In this document: positions 1 through 5,160 of the stretch, piece after piece
Layout of the letters: every line of letters begins with the position of its first letter
Position numbering within the stretch: the first letter of the stretch is position 1
Origin: an uncultured Clostridia bacterium
Lineage (GTDB): Bacteria; Bacillota; Clostridia; Oscillospirales; Acutalibacteraceae
Length of the DNA: 5,160 bases
Direction of reading: 5' to 3'
Assembly: GCA_958445555.1 (NCBI GenBank)
Contig: CAUCSW010000067.1
Coordinates: 1-5,160, forward strand
Made by a program: the position numbers and the translations under genes
Notes under the pieces: model-generated
Told to the model about the DNA's origin: nothing
Seen by the model: only the letters and a program-made list of their open reading frames with translations
Database searches by the model: none

Positions 1-2467
1 AGCCGAATCTTATACCTTTATCCGTGGCGGTAAAGCCCGATCCGCTCTCGTTTACGGACGGCGGGAGAAGGGCGATACCGAGTCTTGCGCCCTCGGCGAT
101 ATATTCATTTACCTTTGTTCCGCTGTCGAGCACGCTCGTGAGAAGTGCCGCGATGTATTCTTCGGGGTAATGTCTTTTCAGGTATGCGGTACGGTATGAG
201 ACGACCGAATACGCCGCCGCGTGGGATTTATTGAATGCATATGAGCTGAAGGCATACATCTCATCAAATATTTTTTCCGCTTTTTTCTCGGGTATTCCGT
301 TTTTTATGCAGCCGACGCAGCCGTTCTCGCCGTCGTCACCGAAAATAAAGGCGTTTCTTTCGCGCGCCATAACATCGTGTTTTTTCTTTGACATGGCGCG
401 CCGCACTATATCCGCCCTGCCGAGACTGTATCCCGCAAGCTTTCGGAATATGAGCATTACCTGCTCCTGATACACGATGCACCCATAGGTCTCCTTCAGT
501 ATCGGTTCAAGCTCGGGCACCTCATATTTTACGGCATTTTTGTGGTTGTGGTTATAAATGTACTTAGGGATCGAATCCATGGGACCCGGACGATAAAGCG
601 ACAGTATTGCTATCAGGTCCTCTATTCTTTCGGGATGAAATCGCTTAAGTACCGCTTTCATTCCCGCCGATTCGAACTGAAACACGCCTTCGGTAAAGCC
701 CTCACCCATCATTTTCATGGTTGAGGGGTCGTTTTCGGGAATGTTCTCTATCGAAAAATCGGGCACCTGCTTTCGCACCGCCTTTTCCGTGTCTGCTATC
801 ACGGTGAGGTTTCGAAGGCCCAGGAAGTCCATTTTAAGCAGTCCCAGTTCATCGAGAGCGGTCATTGTATACTGTGTTACTACTGCTCCGTCATTTGAGG
901 CGTGGGGCACATAATCGTTTACGGGTCGGTCGGATATCACGACACCTGCGGCGTGAGTGGAAGCATGGCGCGGCATACCCTCGACCTTTTTTGCGGTGTC
1001 GATGAGTTCCTTGACCTGCATACTCTCATCATATGCTTTTTTCAGGTCCTTTGACTCGGCAAGCGCCCTTTCGATTGTCATACCGACGGCACCGGGAATC
1101 GACTTTGCCACCCTGTCACACAAGGCATAGGGAAACGCAAGAGCCCTGCCGACATCGCGCACCGCGGCGCGCGCCGCCATGGTTCCGAATGTTACTATCT
1201 GCGCAACGCGGTCGGAGCCGTATTTTCGGATCACATAATCTATGACCTCCTGCCTGCGGATATAGCAGAAGTCGATATCAAAGTCGGGCATCGACACTCT
1301 TTCGGGATTCAGAAATCTTTCGAAGAGGAGGTTGAACCTTATCGGGTCGATGCCTGTTATTCCTATACAGTAAGCGGCGAGGCTGCCTGCTCCCGAGCCT
1401 CTGCCGGGGCCTACCGGTATTCCGACGCTTTTGGCATAATTAACGAAATCCTGAACTATGAGGTAGTAATCCACATACCCCATTTTGCCTATGACCGACA
1501 ACTCGTATTCAAGTCTGTCGACGACTCGTTTTTCGGGCTTGTCCCCGTATTTTTCATACAGTCCGTCGAAGCACAGTTTTCTGAAGTACTCGCCGTGGTC
1601 TCTGTCCCCTATATCGTAAACTGGAAGCTTTATCTTTCCGAATTCAAAGGTCACATTGCACCGTTCTGCTATCTTTACCGTGTTTTCGACCGCCTCCTGC
1701 GGAAAAAGCGCAGCCATTTCGTCGGCGGTCTTAAGGTAAAACTCGTCCGTGGGGAATGCGAGCGGATTCTTCTCGGCGACGGTGGTGTTGGTCTGGATAC
1801 ATACGAGCACCTTTTGGATGCCCGCGTCCCGCTTTTCGATATAGTGGGCATCGTTTGTGCAGACAAGCGGTATGCCTGTCTGTCTCGATATCCTCTCAAG
1901 TCCCGCGTTCACCTTTTTCTGAGCGGGTATGCCGTGATCCTGCATTTCAAGGTAATAATTACCCTTGCCGAATATTTCCTCGGCTTCTGTCGCCGCAGCG
2001 AGTGCGGCATCGTATCTGTCTGCCGTCAGAAGGCGCGGCACCTCGCCGGCAAGGCAGGCTGAAAGTGCTATCAATCCGCCGCTGTATTTTCTCAAAAGCT
2101 CCTTATCCACCCTCGGCTTATTGTAAAAGCCCTCGGTAAATCCCAACGACACAAGCTTGATAAGGTTTTTGTAGCCTTCTTCGTTTTCGCAGAGCAGAAT
2201 AAGGTGATAGTAGTCTCCCGAAGTATTTTTGGTTTTATCAAAGCGGGAACCCGGTGCAACATAGACCTCGCAGCCTATGATAGGCTTTATGCCCTTTTTG
2301 ACCGCCGCCTTATAAAATTGGACCGCGCCGTACATAACGCCGTGGTCGGTTATTGCGAGTGCTTTTTGTCCCTTTTGAGCCGCTGCGTCGACAAGTTCGT
2401 CTATTCGGCAGGCTCCGTCAAGCAGACTGTATTCGGTGTGAACATGAAGATGCACGAAATCGGGCAC
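1..2467 (-). CDS. dnaE: DNA polymerase III subunit alpha, DnaE type (C-terminus outside window)
   Basis: This is the replicative DNA polymerase catalytic subunit, which adds dNTPs to primed template in the cytoplasm. The window holds 822 whole codons with no internal stop. The N-terminal PHP domain opens with HLHVHTEYSLLDG (residues 6-18) and keeps likely metal ligands H8, H10, H42, E67, H88, D206 and H208. The polymerase core has GPGRGSGAGSL (353-363), PDFDID (394-399) with catalytic D397 and D399, and KMDFLGL with the third aspartate D547. FNKSHAAAY lies at 745-753. Family members are roughly 1,100-1,200 residues, so the end of the helix-hairpin-helix region, the OB fold and the clamp-binding tail are missing. 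I chose the GTG at 2465-2467 because DnaE homologues begin just before HLHVHTEYS and a G-rich Shine-Dalgarno tract lies 8 nt upstream. An in-frame ATG at 2588-2590 would add 41 unfamiliar residues and has no ribosome-binding site. The gene is probably transcribed from the promoter candidate near 2735 and/or by readthrough from whiA. Confidence 0.97.
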   Translation of the reverse strand, partial: MPDFVHLHVHTEYSLLDGACRIDELVDAAAQKGQKALAITDHGVMYGAVQFYKAAVKKGIKPIIGCEVYVAPGSRFDKTKNTSGDYYHLILLCENEEGYKNLIKLVSLGFTEGFYNKPRVDKELLRKYSGGLIALSACLAGEVPRLLTADRYDAALAAATEAEEIFGKGNYYLEMQDHGIPAQKKVNAGLERISRQTGIPLVCTNDAHYIEKRDAGIQKVLVCIQTNTTVAEKNPLAFPTDEFYLKTADEMAALFPQEAVENTVKIAERCNVTFEFGKIKLPVYDIGDRDHGEYFRKLCFDGLYEKYGDKPEKRVVDRLEYELSVIGKMGYVDYYLIVQDFVNYAKSVGIPVGPGRGSGAGSLAAYCIGITGIDPIRFNLLFERFLNPERVSMPDFDIDFCYIRRQEVIDYVIRKYGSDRVAQIVTFGTMAARAAVRDVGRALAFPYALCDRVAKSIPGAVGMTIERALAESKDLKKAYDESMQVKELIDTAKKVEGMPRHASTHAAGVVISDRPVNDYVPHASNDGAVVTQYTMTALDELGLLKMDFLGLRNLTVIADTEKAVRKQVPDFSIENIPENDPSTMKMMGEGFTEGVFQFESAGMKAVLKRFHPERIEDLIAILSLYRPGPMDSIPKYIYNHNHKNAVKYEVPELEPILKETYGCIVYQEQVMLIFRKLAGYSLGRADIVRRAMSKKKHDVMARERNAFIFGDDGENGCVGCIKNGIPEKKAEKIFDEMYAFSSYAFNKSHAAAYSVVSYRTAYLKRHYPEEYIAALLTSVLDSGTKVNEYIAEGARLGIALLPPSVNESGSGFTATDKGIRFG

Positions 2468-2475
2468 GGTGCGAT

Positions 2476-2488
2476 CCCCCCTTTTTTT
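2476..2488 (-). promoter_or_regulatory. dnaE ribosome-binding site, A7G6 homopolymer tract
   Basis: On the minus strand seven A are followed by six G, ending 8 nt before the GTG start. The G run can pair with the CCUCC of 16S rRNA through G-C and G-U pairs, so it is the best Shine-Dalgarno candidate for dnaE and supports the GTG. A second run of six A lies one base upstream (2490-2495). Homopolymer runs are prone to length change, which here would alter the spacing or strength of the site. Confidence 0.65.
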
Positions 2489-2540
2489 GTTTTTTGCGGA
2501 TGCGGACACGAGCTCGGCGACTGTCGGCTCAGATTCACCG

Positions 2541-2697
2541 AAGGCAGCGCCGCGCGCCCTCCGACAGGAGGGCGCAAAAACGGGCAGCATATGAAGCGAG
2601 AGAACAAAGCCGCGCCTAAAGAAGCAGGAGTTTTTTAGAAACGAAAGCACCTGCCGATGCCCGTTTACCACGCTTTCGGCGTGGGCGGCGCTGCCTT
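2541..2697 (-). ncRNA. Candidate structured RNA or dnaE leader: four-way junction of perfect stems
   Basis: Four sets of perfect complementary segments fit one fold. P1 closes the element: 2541-2553 with 2685-2697, 13 bp. P2 is a hairpin, 2668-2673 with 2679-2684, 6 bp and a 5-nt loop. P3 is a long arm, 2578-2585 with 2659-2666, 8 bp, topped by 2624-2628 with 2650-2654. P4 is a hairpin, 2554-2562 with 2567-2575, 9 bp and a 4-nt loop. P2 and P4 abut P1 with no linker. Only 1 nt separates P2 from P3 and 2 nt separate P3 from P4, as expected of a stacked four-way junction. The P2 loop can pair with the loop of the P3 arm. The strand is inferred from the -10 box upstream and dnaE downstream; the complement would fold equally well. 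It matches no riboswitch, tmRNA, SRP RNA, 6S or ribozyme consensus that I know. A cruciform-forming mobile remnant is the main alternative. Confidence 0.45.
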
Positions 2698-2734
2698 AAT
2701 CGGTTTGCTTCATTATTGGGTTTGAATGTGCTTA

Positions 2735-2740
2735 ATTATA
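2735..2740 (-). promoter_or_regulatory. Candidate -10 box upstream of the structured element and dnaE
   Basis: The minus strand reads TATAAT, a perfect sigma-70/sigma-A -10 hexamer, in AT-rich surroundings. Transcription would start near 2728, about 30 nt before the folded block and about 260 nt before the dnaE start. The -35 region at 16-18 nt spacing is GGAAAG-like and does not resemble TTGACA, and there is no extended -10 TG. The call therefore rests on the hexamer and its position. Confidence 0.4.
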
Positions 2741-2808
2741 CTTAAACTAACGGGAATCTTTCCGCTTTCCTACTCTTGCGGCGCACGGTGCTGCTCTTTT
2801 TGCAGTTA

Positions 2809-2872
2809 TTATTCATCAGCAGGTCTTATTCATCAGCGGGTCTTATTCATCAGCGGGTCTTATTCAGGTGCT
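2809..2872. repeat. 17-bp tandem repeat, three copies plus a degenerate fourth
   Basis: The unit TTATTCATCAGCGGGTC (plus strand) occurs at 2809-2825 (one substitution, A at 2821), 2826-2842 and 2843-2859. A partial copy starting at 2860 appears to lack three bases and decays by 2872, directly against the whiA stop codon. On the minus strand each unit carries TGA, TGA and TAA, so the array cannot extend whiA. No role is known; a short variable-number repeat or a protein-binding array are both possible. Confidence 0.92.
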
Positions 2873-2873
2873 A

Positions 2874-3803
2874 TTATTTGTTAGTTTCCGATCTTTCGGT
2901 GTTTAATTCCTCGGCAAGCTGCACAAGCTTCGACAGTCTGTGATTGAGTCCCGAGCGGGTTATCGATTCACCCTCGCTCTCGTACATTGTCACAAGCTCC
3001 GAAAGTGAAGAATCCGGATTTTCCGAGCGCAGGCGGGCGGCATCACGCAGCTGGGTGGGCAATCCCGACAGGACGCCTGCATTGCGCAGTTTTTCGATTG
3101 CTCGACACTGCATAAGTGAAGCAGATGCGGTTTTTGCTATATTTGCCGCCTCGTAATTTGTTCTGCGGTTTTCGGTGTTCCTGATCTCTTTTACGACCTT
3201 AACACCCATAAGTTCGAGAGAATAATGCGGTGCGTCTATCGTGGTCAGAAAGTCTTCTATATCTTCACTGCGTTTGATATAAACTATTACCGAATTTTCC
3301 CTGGTTGACATATAAGGTGTCATGCCTTTTCGATAAAGTATACCGTAAAGGTCGACTGCAAGAGAGTTGCTCTTCACGACAAACTCAAGGCGGTATTGTT
3401 TTTCGGGGTCCGATATGGTACCGCAGGAGAGAAACACCCCGCGAAGAAAGGCGGACATACAACAACTCTTATTAAATTTATCGACATTTATGGTGTCGAG
3501 ATCGCAGCCCATACCGTTGAAATATGTGATCATGACCTTGCGTCTTTCGGTCTTACCCGAAAGGTATGATTTGTATCTTTTTCTCTGTGCGCCCTGCTCG
3601 GCAACAACGACCCTGCAGCCGAAGAGTCGATTCATGAGCGACGCAAAGACTCGCGCCACATCGGGGTTTTCGGTGGTTACCGAAACATCGTCTTCATCAA
3701 AACTGCGGCTGAAGAGCAGCATTCCGTAGCCCTGTGCCATAGCGCAGCAATCTGAGCTTCTGCATTTACAGAGTTCACTTTTTATATCAGATGAGAACGA
3801 CAT
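2874..3803 (-). CDS. whiA: DNA-binding protein WhiA
   Basis: WhiA is conserved in Gram-positive bacteria. It is a sporulation transcription factor in Streptomyces and is linked to division and chromosome segregation in Bacillus. This copy has 309 residues, close to the usual length. It starts with MSFSSDIKSEL, the normal family N-terminus, followed by a cysteine cluster (C12, C14, C19, C20). The catalytically dead LAGLIDADG homing-endonuclease-like domain includes AFLRGVFLSCGTISDP at 118-133. The conserved linker EIRNTENRRTNYEAANIAKT lies at about 206-225. The C-terminal helix-turn-helix spans about 249-300 and includes ITRSGLNHRLSKL. An AAGGAGA site lies upstream with slightly long spacing (13 nt from GGAG to ATG); no alternative in-frame start is nearby. 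The TAA stop is followed at once by TAG. rapZ and yvcK, often just upstream in Firmicutes, are absent; murB is upstream and dnaE downstream. Confidence 0.96.
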   Translation of the reverse strand: MSFSSDIKSELCKCRSSDCCAMAQGYGMLLFSRSFDEDDVSVTTENPDVARVFASLMNRLFGCRVVVAEQGAQRKRYKSYLSGKTERRKVMITYFNGMGCDLDTINVDKFNKSCCMSAFLRGVFLSCGTISDPEKQYRLEFVVKSNSLAVDLYGILYRKGMTPYMSTRENSVIVYIKRSEDIEDFLTTIDAPHYSLELMGVKVVKEIRNTENRRTNYEAANIAKTASASLMQCRAIEKLRNAGVLSGLPTQLRDAARLRSENPDSSLSELVTMYESEGESITRSGLNHRLSKLVQLAEELNTERSETNK

Positions 3804-4001
3804 GATTCGCTGCTGTCTCCTTTCACATACCCGTCGGAGTCTCCGCCGTCCCTTTTATCGATTCCGATATTGTTTCTTTTATCGGCTCTTTACAGGATCA
3901 TCCCGTCACGGTGCCGATTTGTTTTTGAACCTGTCCTGATTCCTTTTTGTTCCTGTTTTGATTCTGTATCGATTCGAATCCATTTAAAATCCCGCACGGG
4001 T
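3804..4001. other. 198-nt murB-whiA intergenic region with short repeats
   Basis: No convincing gene or strong terminator is present. It contains a 10-bp perfect palindrome GATTCGAATC (3971-3980), two copies of CTTTTATCG (3852-3860 and 3876-3884), two copies of TATCGATTC (3856-3864 and 3967-3975), and an imperfect run of CCTG/GATTC-type motifs (about 3926-3966). It ends with the whiA ribosome-binding site. The stretch occupies the place of rapZ and yvcK in many relatives, but I see no coding remnant of either. Confidence 0.6.
3816..3823 (-). promoter_or_regulatory. whiA ribosome-binding site
   Basis: The minus strand reads GAAAGGAGA, a good Shine-Dalgarno match. The GGAG core is 13 nt from the ATG, longer than the usual 5-9 nt. 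The family-typical MSFSS start makes the ATG secure, so the long spacing may simply lower translation. Confidence 0.65.
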
Positions 4002-4913
4002 CTACTTGTGTCTTCTTCCTTCGAATCTGACTTCGGGTTCCAAAAGGTAACCGGTTTTTTCGAAGACCTCGTTTCTTACTATCGATATCAATTCAAGGAT
4101 ATCCTTACAGGTCGCGCCGCCGTCATTGACGATAAAGCCTGCGTGCTTTTCGCTGACCGACGCACCGCCGACTCTTTTTCCCTTGAGTCCGCACTTTTCA
4201 ATCAGGGTACCCGCGTAGTTCCCCTCGGGGCGCTTGAATGTGCTTCCCGCGCTCCTTTTATCAAGAGGTTGTTTCGATATCCTTTTTGCGGTCACCTCGT
4301 CCATTTTTCGCCTTATCTCATCTTTATCGCCGTTTTTCAGTTCTACGGTCACCGACACAACGGTGCCGCCGTTTTTCTGAAAAGCGCTTGTTCTGTATCC
4401 AAGGTCGAGATCCTCGGCTTTTGCGGTCCTAACGGTAAGATCATCGTCGATATACCGTGCCGAGATCACGCAGTCCTTCATTTCTCCTCCGTAGGCACCG
4501 GCGTTCATAAACAGTGCGCCGCCCACGGTTCCCGGGATGCCGTAAGCAAATTCAAGCCCCGTCAAAGCGTTTGACTCGGCGGCAAGGCAGAGTGCCGAAA
4601 GCTTTGCTCCGCATAAAGCGGTAATGGTGCTGCCTTCGACAGAGATATCGGAAAGACCTGTTGTGCGGATGACGGCTCCCTCTATCCCGGCATCGGATAC
4701 AAGCAGATTGGAGCCGTTGCCGACAACGAGCACAGGGACATCGAATTCCCGTGCCGCCTTCAGCACAGCGACGATCTCATCGGCGGTTTCGGGCATTACA
4801 AATACATCTGCGTTACCGCCCACGCCGAATGTCGTATGAAGTGACATGGGCTCATCGGTCTTATGACCCACGCCCGACTCGCTGAGTCTGTCGGTAAATC
4901 GTTTGAGATGCAT
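4002..4913 (-). CDS. murB: UDP-N-acetylmuramate dehydrogenase (UDP-N-acetylenolpyruvoylglucosamine reductase)
   Basis: MurB is a cytoplasmic FAD enzyme that uses NADPH to reduce UDP-GlcNAc-enolpyruvate to UDP-MurNAc, the second committed step of peptidoglycan precursor synthesis. The 303-residue length fits the type II (Bacillus-like) form. The FAD-binding domain shows HTTFGVGGNADVFV (26-39), VVGNGSNLLVSD (63-74) and GIPGTVGGALFMNAGAYGG (125-143). The C-terminal substrate domain has YRTSAF with R174, SAGSTFKRPEGNYAGTLIEK (221-240) with the catalytic serine S224, and LEPEVRFEG with the probable catalytic glutamate E294. All key residues are present. The ATG is secure, with GGAGGGG 4 nt upstream. 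A ROK-kinase gene ends 74 nt before it with no clear terminator between, so the two may be cotranscribed. Confidence 0.97.
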   Translation of the reverse strand: MHLKRFTDRLSESGVGHKTDEPMSLHTTFGVGGNADVFVMPETADEIVAVLKAAREFDVPVLVVGNGSNLLVSDAGIEGAVIRTTGLSDISVEGSTITALCGAKLSALCLAAESNALTGLEFAYGIPGTVGGALFMNAGAYGGEMKDCVISARYIDDDLTVRTAKAEDLDLGYRTSAFQKNGGTVVSVTVELKNGDKDEIRRKMDEVTAKRISKQPLDKRSAGSTFKRPEGNYAGTLIEKCGLKGKRVGGASVSEKHAGFIVNDGGATCKDILELISIVRNEVFEKTGYLLEPEVRFEGRRHK

Positions 4914-4917
4914 ATAA

Positions 4918-4924
4918 CCCCTCC
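4918..4924 (-). promoter_or_regulatory. murB ribosome-binding site
   Basis: GGAGGGG on the minus strand ends 4 nt before the murB ATG. It is the strongest Shine-Dalgarno site in the window and fixes the murB start. Confidence 0.8.
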
Positions 4925-4987
4925 GTATATGATTTTCGGCGCTCCGAACCGCCGGCTTTCGGGCTTTAATGTTTTTTTGTTACGGCA

Positions 4988-5160
4988 CTATTTGTTTTCG
5001 TACATTCTGAAGAGGAATGCCGCACCGATTATTCCGGCGTCATTGCCGAGAGTCGCAGCCTTTATTTCGGTTTGTGCCGGTGCGTTCTTTGAATATCTGA
5101 AGTGCTCGACATGACGGCGCCCGGGGGCAAGAAGAGTTTCTCCCTCTGTGGAGATGCCGC
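4988..5160 (-). CDS. ROK-family sugar kinase, C-terminal 56 residues (glucokinase-like)
   Basis: Only the end of the gene is in the window; the start lies beyond the right edge. The reading frame ends at a TAG (4988-4990). The fragment begins GISTEGETLLAP and contains IKAATLGNDAGIIGAAFLF. Both match the end of ROK (repressor, ORF, kinase) proteins, where the GGG-IS segment and the A-LGNDAGIIGAA helix complete the ATP-binding lobe. The close match to the glucokinase branch suggests an ATP-dependent hexose kinase that feeds glycolysis or amino-sugar pools. The substrate-defining residues and the CXCGXXGC zinc motif are outside the window, so glucose specificity cannot be confirmed. It precedes murB by 74 nt in the same direction. 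Confidence 0.88.
   Translation of the reverse strand, partial: GISTEGETLLAPGRRHVEHFRYSKNAPAQTEIKAATLGNDAGIIGAAFLFRMYENK

Larger units (their letters stand above)
2468..2873. other. 406-nt whiA-dnaE intergenic region
   Basis: This is the longest stretch without a convincing gene. Moving from whiA toward dnaE it holds a 17-bp tandem repeat (2809-2872), a stretch with only weak short hairpins (about 2745-2808), a -10-like box (2735-2740), a folded 157-nt inverted-repeat block (2541-2697), then an unstructured A-rich leader and the dnaE ribosome-binding site. No intrinsic terminator with a U tract is visible on either strand. The dnaE reading frame stays open through the folded block back to a TAA at 2696-2698, but this upstream part (GC-rich hairpins, no ribosome-binding site) looks non-coding. 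Confidence 0.8.

Noticed and set aside
2554..2575. A 9-bp GC-rich hairpin (P4) that looks like an intrinsic terminator
   Set aside because: Neither strand has a T tract after the hairpin. On the minus strand the five T precede it and GC-rich sequence follows; on the plus strand A follows it. It fits better as an arm of the junction.
2588..2590. In-frame ATG as the dnaE start
   Set aside because: No purine-rich site precedes it, it falls inside a hairpin arm, and it adds 41 residues before the conserved family N-terminus.
1595..2638. Several 88-155 codon plus-strand ORFs opposite dnaE
   Set aside because: They overlap the intact conserved dnaE frame, overlap one another in different frames and show no domain features.
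2814..2858. CTGATGA in each tandem repeat on the minus strand, the hammerhead ribozyme core
   Set aside because: No matching GAAA strand or three-stem arrangement surrounds it. The motif recurs only because the unit is repeated.
3906..3983. A 25-codon minus-strand ORF between murB and whiA encoding a basic peptide
   Set aside because: It has no good ribosome-binding site and lies in low-complexity repeat sequence; chance is sufficient.
3988..4001. CCCGTGCGGG followed by ATTTT after the murB stop as a terminator
   Set aside because: The stem is only 3-4 bp with a 2-4 nt loop and a short T run, too weak to call.
3870..4574. A 234-codon plus-strand ORF opposite murB
   Set aside because: It is antisense to a complete, well-conserved murB, has no recognisable protein family and starts in intergenic DNA.
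4937..4954. A 5-bp CGGCG/CGCCG hairpin between the ROK kinase and murB
   Set aside because: The 8-nt loop and absence of a T tract on the minus strand argue against a terminator; nothing shows a regulatory role.

Overview
All four protein genes lie on the minus strand. In transcription order they are the C-terminal end of a ROK-family sugar kinase, murB, whiA, and the N-terminal 822 codons of dnaE (DNA polymerase III alpha), which runs off the left edge. WhiA beside murB and dnaE is typical of Gram-positive bacteria. The mid-range base composition, the type II MurB and the HLHVHTEYSLLDG start of DnaE suggest a Clostridia member, possibly of the Oscillospiraceae/Ruminococcaceae sort. This placement is inferred from gene content; no ribosomal RNA is present.

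Layout, right to left: the ROK kinase ends at 4988. After 74 nt comes murB (4913 to 4002), which has a strong ribosome-binding site. A 198-nt intergenic stretch (3804-4001) carries short repeats but no convincing gene. It stands where many Firmicutes carry rapZ and yvcK, which are absent here. Next is whiA (3803 to 2874). A 406-nt stretch without a convincing gene (2468-2873) separates whiA from dnaE, and dnaE then fills the rest. murB makes the peptidoglycan precursor UDP-MurNAc, WhiA is linked to division and chromosome segregation, and DnaE replicates DNA. The cluster is therefore a growth and division neighbourhood.

The most unusual region is 2468-2873. Directly after whiA are three head-to-tail copies of a 17-bp repeat plus a decayed partial copy. 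Then comes a TATAAT-like -10 box facing dnaE. About 38 nt past that box begins a 157-nt block (2541-2697) of four nested or adjacent perfect inverted repeats that fold into a compact four-way junction. One hairpin loop is complementary to the loop of another arm, which would allow a kissing interaction. I do not recognise the fold as a known RNA class. It is the best candidate for an undescribed element, either a dnaE leader RNA or a small structured RNA. dnaE itself appears to start at a GTG preceded by an A7G6 tract.
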